The position numbers and the translations under genes are program-made. From Acidobacteriota bacterium (GTDB lineage: Bacteria > Acidobacteriota > Terriglobia > Terriglobales > Acidobacteriaceae): a DNA stretch of 7,814 nucleotides. Below, piece by piece: positions 1 through 5,732 of this stretch. The notes beneath the pieces are model-generated. The model worked only from the letters and a program-made list of their open reading frames with translations. It was not told where the DNA came from and did not search any database. The stretch spans positions 1 through 7,814 of the forward strand of contig JAJYSL010000200.1 in NCBI GenBank assembly GCA_021793595.1, read 5' to 3'. Within the stretch, counting starts at the first letter, position 1, and every line of letters begins with the position of its first letter.

Positions 1-1170
1 CCAGTCCCGCAGAAAAACTATCAGCACAATGCACGAAAGAACGATGCCTATCAGGATGGCATCGCGAACGCTTGCAATGGCTGCCTTCACCAACTGCGCC
101 TGATCGTAATACACAGAGATGTCAATTCCCGGCGGCAGAGTTTTTCTGATCTGTGCCAGTTCCGCGTATACTCCGTCTGCCACCGCCACAGTATTGGTCC
201 CCGGTTGACGGTTGATGCTCAGCAGCACGCCAGGTTTGCCGTCCGCCGTCACCACCGTGTAAACCGGCTTGACGCCAGGTTTCACCTCGGCCACGTCGCC
301 GATGTGAACAGGCACACCCGCGGTCGTGTTCTTGATCACGATGTTGGCAATCTCGCTGGGATCGTGAACCTGGCCATCGACCAGGTCCAGGACCAGGCTG
401 TGATGTTCCGCAATTAGCCCGGGAGATTCAATCAGGTTGGTCCGGCGCACCGCGTCCAGAATTTCTGTCACTGTCACTCGGGTTCGCAGCAGTTTCGCCG
501 GATCGGGAATAATGTGGAACTCTGGCTCTTCCCCGCCTTGCACCAGCACTGTAGCAACGCCGTTCACGCGGTTCAGACGCGGCTTCATTTCGTATGTCGC
601 CACTTCCCACAGCCGGGTCGCCGGCATCGTGCTGGACGTCAGTCCAAATCCAAGGATAGGAAAGCTGGAGAAGCGCAGCCGCGTCGCTTCAATTCGCGCC
701 GTGGGCGGCAGCGAGGTCTGAACTGCAGCCATGGCGGAATTCACCCGCTGCAGGGTCTGGAACATGTCCACTTTCCAGTCAAAAAACAGGTCTACTTCAG
801 CCGTACCACGGCTGGTGATCGAGCGAACCGTCTGCAACCCCTGCACAGTGTTCACGGCTTCTTCAATGGGCCGCGTAATCGTGACCAGCATCTGATCGAT
901 CGGCATCACACCGTTGTCGATAGCAATCAGCACACGCGGAAAATTTGTCGTCGGAAATACAGCGATGGGTATGCTCAGCGCCAGGATCGCGCCCACCAGC
1001 GATAGCACCACAATCACCGAGACCACAGCCTTTGAATAGGTGACGAACCAGGCAGGCTTTTCATCACCAGTCGCACGCGGGCTTGCTTCGCGCTGAGGCT
1101 GTACGCCACTTTGCGCGTCCGTCTCCGGCTGCTGCCCTGGAGCGAGCGAGTTCGAAGGAATATCCGCCAT
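1..1170 (-). CDS. RND efflux pump, inner-membrane permease subunit (N-terminal 390 residues; 3' end outside window)
   Basis: Reading the minus strand from the ATG at 1170 gives an unbroken frame to position 1, so the gene continues off the left edge. RND permeases are proton-driven antiporters of about 1000-1100 residues that form the inner-membrane trimer of a tripartite pump. Visible parts: a charged N-terminal extension (residues 1-40), first transmembrane helix (about 45-70), then the first periplasmic porter region (about 71-360). That region carries the family-typical PIEEAVNTVQGL stretch (101-112), the RVNSAMA stretch (142-148), and a DVAEVKPG stretch (292-299). The second helix begins at about 370-387, ending FLRDW at the window edge. 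The sequence resembles the HAE1/CzcA-like branch more than E. coli AcrB, but the substrate cannot be told. The start lies 6 bases after the adaptor stop. An AGGGG at 1182-1186 is 11 bases upstream, a weak site, so translational coupling is likely. No other ATG or GTG in frame precedes helix 1. Confidence 0.93.
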   Translation of the reverse strand, partial: MADIPSNSLAPGQQPETDAQSGVQPQREASPRATGDEKPAWFVTYSKAVVSVIVVLSLVGAILALSIPIAVFPTTNFPRVLIAIDNGVMPIDQMLVTITRPIEEAVNTVQGLQTVRSITSRGTAEVDLFFDWKVDMFQTLQRVNSAMAAVQTSLPPTARIEATRLRFSSFPILGFGLTSSTMPATRLWEVATYEMKPRLNRVNGVATVLVQGGEEPEFHIIPDPAKLLRTRVTVTEILDAVRRTNLIESPGLIAEHHSLVLDLVDGQVHDPSEIANIVIKNTTAGVPVHIGDVAEVKPGVKPVYTVVTADGKPGVLLSINRQPGTNTVAVADGVYAELAQIRKTLPPGIDISVYYDQAQLVKAAIASVRDAILIGIVLSCIVLIVFLRDW

Positions 1171-1176
1171 CAACTT

Positions 1177-2520
1177 CTATGCCCCTGTCTTCGTACCAGC
1201 GTTGGCGCTGGCCGGCGTGACCTTCACCTTTGTCTTATCCGGCAATCCATACTGGCCGCTGACGATCACCTGCTCTCCGGGCGCAAGTCCGCTGAGAACC
1301 TGGATCATCAGGCCTTGCTGAATCCCCGTCTTCACATCCTGCGAATAAGCGCGGCTGTCCGACTTGACCACCATCACGGAAGTTTGCCCGTTGGGTCCCG
1401 TCAAAATCGCAGCAGCCGGAATAACCAGCGCGTTCGCGACAGTCTTCGCCGTGATCGAAACTTGTGCCGTCGTTCCCGGTTTCAGTTCGCCCTTCGGATT
1501 GTCCGCCTCCACCCATACTTCTTCCGTGGTACTGTTCGGGTCGAGCGCGGGACTCAGTACCGTCACCCTGGCTGGAACATCCTTGTCGAGCCCCGGAATA
1601 CGGAGCGTCGCAGCCTGGCCCAGTTGCAACAACTGGGCCTGTTGTTGCGGAACATGCAACCGCACCACCACCTTCGACGTGTCCATCACAATCAGCAATG
1701 GCGTGCCTGCGGACGCAATGTCACCTGGATAGACGGCACGATCCGCAACCACGCCATTGATCGGGCTACGGATTTCCGTATACCCCAGCTGCGCCGCTGC
1801 GTCCAGATATTGCCCATGCGCTGTCTCAAGTTGCCCCTGCGCCGCCTTTTTTTGCTGTGACATTCCAGCCGCTTGCAAGTTTTGCAAGTGTTTCTCAGCT
1901 GTTTCGTACGCGCTCTGGGCGGCTGTCAGCGTGACTTTTGTCGCATCCAACTGCTTACGCGCAATTGCGCCCTGCTGGTACAGCTTGCTCTCGCTGTCGT
2001 ACAGCTTCTGCTGGGCATCCAAGATTGCCTTGGCATTCACCACGTTCAGATTTGCGGTCTGGATTTCTTCCGGCAGCGCTGAAGATGTCGTCGAAGCATA
2101 CGTCGCCTGCGCCTGATCGTATCCGCCTTGCGCCGACAGAGCGGCAGCGGCGAGATCCTTATTCTCCAGCGCCGCCAGCAGCTCCCCACGATGCACCTTG
2201 TCACCACGTTGCACATAGAACCTGCGCACCGGCGCTGTAATTTTCGGAGAGATGGAAGCCTGATGAATGGGATACAACACACCTTCTGCAGCCACGACAT
2301 CCTTGATGCTTTGCGCTTTCACAGGCGCGGTCTCCACACTCACGACCGGCTGCGGGGGCGGCACCGTATTGCCACTGCTGCAGCCGGACGACATCGCCAT
2401 CAGAGCCGACGCCACCAGAGTTGCCAGGCAGAATGAGAAAACCCGACGACACACTCGATCCACTCCAGAAGCAGTACGAGCGGCGTGTCCGAGACATCCC
2501 GCTTCTTTCGCCCGATGCAT
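1177..2520 (-). CDS. RND efflux periplasmic adaptor (membrane fusion protein), probable lipoprotein
   Basis: 447 residues, usual length for the HlyD/AcrA adaptor family, which bridges the inner-membrane pump and the outer-membrane channel. The N-terminus is basic (RVCRR, 22-26), then hydrophobic (27-43), ending MSSGC with Cys47 as a probable lipidation site; the -3 position is Ser rather than the usual Leu, so the lipobox is imperfect. A Pro-rich linker follows. The first lipoyl half is at about 85-120 (ISPKITAPV, then RGDKVHRGELL). A long Ala/Gln/Lys-rich helical hairpin covers about 124-242, and the second lipoyl half 245-280 (GYTEIRSPINGVVADR and PGDIASAGTPL). Beta-barrel and membrane-proximal domains cover about 281-435 (VEADNPKGELKPG, ALVIPAAAIL, GLAPGEQVIVSGQYGL). 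The start is set by the TAATG overlap with the channel gene and a well-spaced AGGAG. The coding strand contains A-AAA-AAG, a possible frameshift site (see findings). Confidence 0.95.
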   Translation of the reverse strand: MHRAKEAGCLGHAARTASGVDRVCRRVFSFCLATLVASALMAMSSGCSSGNTVPPPQPVVSVETAPVKAQSIKDVVAAEGVLYPIHQASISPKITAPVRRFYVQRGDKVHRGELLAALENKDLAAAALSAQGGYDQAQATYASTTSSALPEEIQTANLNVVNAKAILDAQQKLYDSESKLYQQGAIARKQLDATKVTLTAAQSAYETAEKHLQNLQAAGMSQQKKAAQGQLETAHGQYLDAAAQLGYTEIRSPINGVVADRAVYPGDIASAGTPLLIVMDTSKVVVRLHVPQQQAQLLQLGQAATLRIPGLDKDVPARVTVLSPALDPNSTTEEVWVEADNPKGELKPGTTAQVSITAKTVANALVIPAAAILTGPNGQTSVMVVKSDSRAYSQDVKTGIQQGLMIQVLSGLAPGEQVIVSGQYGLPDKTKVKVTPASANAGTKTGA

Positions 2521-4001
2521 TAAAAATCTCCTGTCAGGGTCTGCAGCGTTGCCAGAGCGACTCGATACCGGGCCTCTCCCATATTCAATGCATTTTTCGC
2601 GGAAGAAAGCGCTGTTTGCGCGCTCAGCACCTCAAGCTCAATCGCGTCCCCCGCCTTATACTGTAACTTTGTCAGGCGAAGCGAATCGGCGGCAAGATTG
2701 GCATCCTGTTGCAGCGTTGCAAGCTCGGAGCGGGCAACCTTTGCCTCGTTATAGTACGCGCTCAAATTACTGAGCGCTTCCCGTTGTGATTGCGACAGCT
2801 CCACCTGCGCTTGCTGACGCCGATATTTTGCCTGACGCAACTTACTTTCCGTAGAGCCCCAGTTCCAGATCGGAAGATTCATGCCCGCGGTGACGAAATA
2901 CCCGAGATTCGGCATGACTCCCTTTTCTGGAAAGGCTGCAACAGTGCTATGCAGCGCAAAGGCATTGGCCTCAATGCCATAGTCCGCATCGATTGTAAAG
3001 GTCGGGAAAAAGCCAGCCCGGGCGATCGACACATCGACGTTCGCCTGTTTCAGCGCAGCCATGGCGGAGCGCACGTACGGGTTGGCATGTTCGGCAAGTG
3101 TATCCACCTGATCCACGGAAGGCAGTGCGGGAGGATTGTCGAGATCATCGACCGTCGTGAAATTTTCATCCATGACCGGCGACAGCAGAACGGCCAAGGC
3201 CAGATGCGCGCGTTCCATTGCCAGTTGCGCTTCGCGAAGCGCAATTTTCTCCTGGTCGAACTGTAGCTGTGCCTTCAGAACATCGGCATGAGGAATTTCT
3301 CCCCCCTTCTCCAGGTTTTTCGTCGTCCTCAGAAATTCGGTTGCAGAATCCAGATTTTGCTGGGCGCTGATATTTTCACGTTGTGCGACGATGGCGCTGT
3401 AATAGAGGTTCGTTACCGTCACCGTCAGCCCCCGCCTCGCAATTTCGGCTTGCGCCTGCGCAAAAGCATCGGCTGCTTGCGCACGTCGATAGGGAGCCAG
3501 CGTAAAAAAGCCCGCTGGCATGTCCTGGCGGAACACACCCCAGGCCCGGTAAACATGGACACCGTCGTTGGTGACAAAACGTCCGGTAGGAATTTTTCCA
3601 TTCCCCTGCGTGCCCAGATATTGCTGGAGATAGCTAATTGAGGGAAGCAGCGATGCCCGAGCCTGAAGACGATCTTGCTTTGCAAGTTCGGCGTTCATCG
3701 CCGCCGCTCTATACTGCGCGTAATATCGGCGCGCTCGATCGATTGCATCCTGTAGCGTAATGGCGGCGGGAGCACCGGCCGTCGCAACCTGCTCAGATGA
3801 GACCGGCGCGGAACCAGCTTGCAATGCATCGGCTGCAGGCACTGGCGCTTGCACCAATACCTGCCCCTCACATCGATGCCGCAACATTGCCAGCCCCAGC
3901 AAGAGCAACATCGCACACCATTTCTTCAAGCGAAAATATTCTTTGGTTCGCGACCGTGGGGGCGTCGATAGGCGCGGATGAACCGTCGCGCGAAAGCACA
4001 T
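2520..4001 (-). CDS. TolC-family outer-membrane efflux channel
   Basis: 493 residues, typical length for an outer-membrane factor. These proteins form a trimeric beta-barrel and alpha-helical tunnel that opens the pump to the outside. A hydrophobic stretch (MLLLLGLAML, 31-40) after basic residues (24-27) looks like a signal peptide; no lipobox is evident. Two tandem OEP repeats follow. The first (about 80-280) has ITLQDAIDRA (81-90), then GGEIPHADVLKAQLQ (233-247). The second (about 300-490) has FFPTFTIDADYG (331-342), LPIWNWG (376-382), and the equivalent YKAGDAIELEVLSAQ (448-462). The ending LATLQTLTGDF is typical. This is the first gene of the operon. Start choice is uncertain: ATG 4001 gives a 24-residue basic leader and has no clear Shine-Dalgarno. 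TTG at 3929 would give a tighter signal peptide but has no ribosome-binding site either. A different ATG at 4007 is out of frame. Confidence 0.94.
   Translation of the reverse strand: MCFRATVHPRLSTPPRSRTKEYFRLKKWCAMLLLLGLAMLRHRCEGQVLVQAPVPAADALQAGSAPVSSEQVATAGAPAAITLQDAIDRARRYYAQYRAAAMNAELAKQDRLQARASLLPSISYLQQYLGTQGNGKIPTGRFVTNDGVHVYRAWGVFRQDMPAGFFTLAPYRRAQAADAFAQAQAEIARRGLTVTVTNLYYSAIVAQRENISAQQNLDSATEFLRTTKNLEKGGEIPHADVLKAQLQFDQEKIALREAQLAMERAHLALAVLLSPVMDENFTTVDDLDNPPALPSVDQVDTLAEHANPYVRSAMAALKQANVDVSIARAGFFPTFTIDADYGIEANAFALHSTVAAFPEKGVMPNLGYFVTAGMNLPIWNWGSTESKLRQAKYRRQQAQVELSQSQREALSNLSAYYNEAKVARSELATLQQDANLAADSLRLTKLQYKAGDAIELEVLSAQTALSSAKNALNMGEARYRVALATLQTLTGDF
2528..2532 (-). promoter_or_regulatory. 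Ribosome-binding site of the adaptor gene
   Basis: The minus strand reads AGGAG followed by 7 bases and then the ATG at 2520. It lies inside the last codons of the channel gene, and the adaptor ATG shares its A with the channel stop codon (TAATG). This fixes the adaptor start and indicates translational coupling of the two subunits. Confidence 0.85.
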
Positions 4002-4020
4002 AGCTCATTTGTATGGATAT

Positions 4021-4030
4021 CGGCTGAAGA
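4021..4030 (-). repeat. Left arm of 10-base inverted repeat, candidate operator before efflux operon
   Basis: The plus strand is CGGCTGAAGA; read toward the efflux operon it is TCTTCAGCCG. It lies 20-29 bases upstream of the channel ATG. The exact same 10-mer, read toward the esterase, occurs at 4108-4117. A protein binding both sites could control the two divergent genes together. The protein is not known. Confidence 0.5.
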
Positions 4031-4107
4031 TAACCTTAAGATGGCACGTTGAACGCGCCGAGAGTCCCTTCGGGATCACGCACTGGCCCACTCCCAAACC
4101 ATGAAAC

Positions 4108-4117
4108 TCTTCAGCCG
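4108..4117 (+). repeat. Right arm of 10-base inverted repeat, candidate operator before esterase
   Basis: The plus strand is TCTTCAGCCG, 44-53 bases upstream of the preferred esterase start at 4161. It is identical to the element in front of the efflux operon when each is read in the direction of its own gene. The 77-base gap between the arms makes a simple RNA hairpin less likely than two protein-binding sites. If the esterase really started at 4101, this arm would be inside the coding sequence. Confidence 0.5.
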
Positions 4118-4147
4118 CAACCCTGGAGCACCGCGAAAGAAAGAAGG

Positions 4148-4153
4148 TATAGT
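4148..4153 (+). promoter_or_regulatory. Probable -10 element of the esterase gene (leaderless-type)
   Basis: TATAGT matches 5 of 6 bases of the TATAAT consensus and is followed by 7 bases and the ATG at 4161. Transcription would then begin at or one base before the start codon. No convincing -35 hexamer is seen at 16-18 bases upstream. The element lies inside the frame of the longer alternative start at 4101, which argues against that start. Confidence 0.5.
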
Positions 4154-4160
4154 GGCTGGC

Positions 4161-5231
4161 ATGAAGAAACACACCCTTGTCGCTGTTTTAATCTTTGCTG
4201 GCCTTCCGCTCGTCCCGCCCCCCGCAATCTCGGCACAAACCACAGCGGCCACCGCGCCCACCAAAGATTCCAGCTACATCGACCCCCAGGGCACCGCGCA
4301 TGTCACGCGCATCGTACCGGTCCCTCAAACTGTCAGTCCGCAGGCCCGGCAATTTCTGGCACGTCCTTCCTCGGACGCCAAATCAAACCCTTCGATCGAG
4401 CAGCAGAGGAAAGGCACGGATACCTGGCAGGCGCGTGCAGGAAAAGAATTCGAGCAGGTGTATCCGGTAAACGTTGCGCACAGCACCATCGCCGGCGTCC
4501 CCGTTCTCATCGTCACGCCGCTGCATGTACCTGCCGGCAAGCAGGATCGAGTGCTGATCAATATTCATGGCGGCGGCTTCGTTGTGGATTCGGGCCGCTT
4601 AACGGAGACGGTTCCCATCGCCAACCTCACCCAGACCAGGGTGATTGCTGTGCTCTACCGCCTCGCGCCCGAGCATCCTTTTCCCGCCGGTCTCGATGAC
4701 ATCGTCGCCGTCTATAAAGAGGAGCTGAAAACTCATAAGCCGAACAATATGGCCATTTACGGTACCTCCGCCGGAGCGATCCTGACCGGCGAAACTGCAG
4801 TGAAGCTCAAGCAGCTTGGCCTGCCGCAGCCCGCCGCCCTGGGAATTTTTTCCGGCATGGGCGACTTTGACCGCACCGGCGACTCGCAATCGATGTATGC
4901 GCTGGACGGCCTGTCCGGCTATCTCGAACCGCCCTCAGGTACGCACGATCCAAATTATGTGGGTTCGACCAACCCGAAAGACGCGGTTCTGTCGCCCGTC
5001 TACGCCGACCTGACCGGCCTGCCCCCGACGCTTTTCATCACCAGCGAGCGGGACATGCTGTTGAGCGGCACGACCATTCTGCATCGCGCATTTATGAACG
5101 CTGGGGTCGACGCGCACCTGATTGTCTTCGAAGGATTGCCGCATGCATTCTGGAACGATGTGAACTTGCCCGAGTCGCGCGAGGCCGACCAGGACATGGC
5201 AAAATTCTTCGACCGATATGTGGGAAAATAA
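4161..5231 (+). CDS. Secreted alpha/beta-hydrolase, esterase/lipase of the hormone-sensitive-lipase-like (family IV) type
   Basis: 356 residues from the preferred ATG. The start gives a clean Sec signal peptide: basic MKKH, a hydrophobic core, and a probable cut after AISA, so the enzyme should act in the periplasm or outside. The frame is open back to an ATG at 4101, but those 20 extra residues spoil the signal peptide. A GTG at 4152 with GAAGG 4 bases upstream is a third option. Counting from 4161, the oxyanion-hole motif HGGGF is at 136-140, the nucleophile motif GTSAG at 201-205 (Ser203), the acid Asp298 in SERDMLLSG, and the base His328 in GLPHAFW. LYRLAPEHPFPAGLDD (165-180) is the usual family stretch. 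These enzymes hydrolyse carboxyl esters, often short-chain. GTSAGA deviates from the common GDSAGG. Substrate unknown. It is divergent from the efflux operon and shares its control region. Confidence 0.93.
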   Translation: MKKHTLVAVLIFAGLPLVPPPAISAQTTAATAPTKDSSYIDPQGTAHVTRIVPVPQTVSPQARQFLARPSSDAKSNPSIEQQRKGTDTWQARAGKEFEQVYPVNVAHSTIAGVPVLIVTPLHVPAGKQDRVLINIHGGGFVVDSGRLTETVPIANLTQTRVIAVLYRLAPEHPFPAGLDDIVAVYKEELKTHKPNNMAIYGTSAGAILTGETAVKLKQLGLPQPAALGIFSGMGDFDRTGDSQSMYALDGLSGYLEPPSGTHDPNYVGSTNPKDAVLSPVYADLTGLPPTLFITSERDMLLSGTTILHRAFMNAGVDAHLIVFEGLPHAFWNDVNLPESREADQDMAKFFDRYVGK

Positions 5232-5260
5232 TGTACGTCGCCTCGATCGGGCGGCCCATC

Positions 5261-5279
5261 CAAGCCCGCTCTTGGCTTG
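5261..5279 (+). terminator. Weak hairpin after the esterase gene
   Basis: CAAGCC (5261-5266), a 7-base loop, then GGCTTG (5274-5279) form a perfect 6-bp stem 30 bases after the esterase stop. No run of T follows, so it is not a classical intrinsic terminator; it may only attenuate or may be chance. Confidence 0.25.
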
Positions 5280-5296
5280 AGTGGGATTGAATATTC

Positions 5297-5300
5297 GGAG
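5297..5300 (+). promoter_or_regulatory. Ribosome-binding site of the small CxxC protein
   Basis: GGAG lies 9 bases before the ATG at 5310 and selects it over the out-of-frame ATG at 5306. It supports the short frame as a real gene. Confidence 0.55.
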
Positions 5301-5309
5301 TAAAGATGT

Positions 5310-5522
5310 ATGTCTTTCCCCATCAAAGTGTGTGTGGTTTGCTCGGAAGAGTTTGAATTGAAACCGGACAAGCCCGGCTTCGCCAACCGTTGTCCTGCGT
5401 GTAGTGAGCCCGAGCCCACCAACGCAGGCAGTCGCCCCACCGATGCACACAAAGGCGACAGCGGCCTCAACGAAGCGCGCCGCGGCGCCATCCGCGATCT
5501 GCTCTACCGCAAAGACAGCTAA
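5310..5522 (+). CDS. Small zinc-ribbon-like protein, 70 residues, function unknown
   Basis: Two CxxC knuckles, Cys8-Val-Val-Cys11 and Cys28-Pro-Ala-Cys31, are separated by 16 residues, the spacing expected of a compact zinc ribbon. GFANRCPAC resembles the second knuckle of many rubredoxin-like or ribbon modules. The rest (32-70) is hydrophilic, with a charged helix-prone end (LNEARRGAIRDLLYRKDS). No signal peptide or membrane segment, so it should be cytoplasmic. A GGAG ribosome-binding site and the paired cysteines favour a real gene. It starts 78 bases after the esterase stop on the same strand, so it could be co-transcribed with it, and it is convergent with the TIR gene. I do not recognise a specific family; nucleic-acid or protein binding is possible but unproven. 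Confidence 0.72.
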   Translation: MSFPIKVCVVCSEEFELKPDKPGFANRCPACSEPEPTNAGSRPTDAHKGDSGLNEARRGAIRDLLYRKDS

Positions 5523-5732
5523 GCGCTGCGCACCCTACCAGCCCACAACTCCGCGCATGGTCCTCTCCCCACCGATGCCGCAATCCCGGAATCCCTCCGT
5601 CGCTTCCCACAAGCCGACTATCGTGGACTAATTCCGTTCATACAGGATGCCGGTCTGTAGCATTCTTTAGATTCAACCTTGGCAACGCTCAAGAGAACAG
5701 CGTTCGATGTCTATAAGGCTGTGCTTCGTTTC
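5523..5732. other. Convergent intergenic gap
   Basis: The gap lies between the stops of the small CxxC gene and the TIR gene. The first part (to about 5632) is GC-rich with short open stretches on both strands but no start with a ribosome-binding site. The second part is richer in A and T and contains the weak hairpin. No RNA gene or repeat is recognised. Confidence 0.6.
5684..5704. terminator. Possible hairpin between the convergent small-protein and TIR genes
   Basis: AACGCT (5684-5689) and AGCGTT (5699-5704) form a perfect 6-bp stem with a 9-base loop, 29 bases beyond the TIR stop on the minus strand. A bidirectional terminator would be expected in this convergent gap, but no T-tract follows on either strand, so the call is weak. 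Confidence 0.3.

Larger units (their letters stand above)
4002..4160. promoter_or_regulatory. Divergent control region between efflux operon and esterase
   Basis: This 159-base gap separates the start of the efflux operon (leftward) from the preferred esterase start (rightward), so promoters for both must lie here. It holds a long-spaced inverted repeat (4021-4030 with 4108-4117), a short direct repeat with 11-base period (4024-4031 and 4035-4042), a small hairpin TCCC-TTC-GGGA (4065-4075) and a strong -10-like TATAGT (4148-4153). For the operon the best -10 candidate is TACAAA at 4008-4013, 6 bases from ATG 4001, but it lacks the final T and has no good -35. No regulator gene is visible in the window. 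Confidence 0.7.

Noticed and set aside
514..1005. 163-residue plus-strand open frame
   Set aside because: Antisense shadow of the RND permease, whose protein sequence is unmistakable on the minus strand.
1111..1860. 249-residue plus-strand open frame
   Set aside because: It lies antisense to the RND pump start and the adaptor gene, is Arg/His/Leu-rich, has no ribosome-binding site, and both opposing genes have clear family sequence.
4101..4160. Upstream ATG extension of the esterase
   Set aside because: No ribosome-binding site; the extra 20 residues sit before a normal Sec signal peptide and would include both a repeat arm and a good -10 box.
4049..4699. 216-residue plus-strand frame overlapping the esterase
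   Set aside because: Different frame from the esterase and composition of a shadow frame (His/Arg/Pro-rich). The esterase frame carries all catalytic motifs.
4935..5491. Two minus-strand frames (171 and 163 residues) across the esterase end and small gene
   Set aside because: Shadows of coding sequence on the plus strand; no start signal and no domain pattern.
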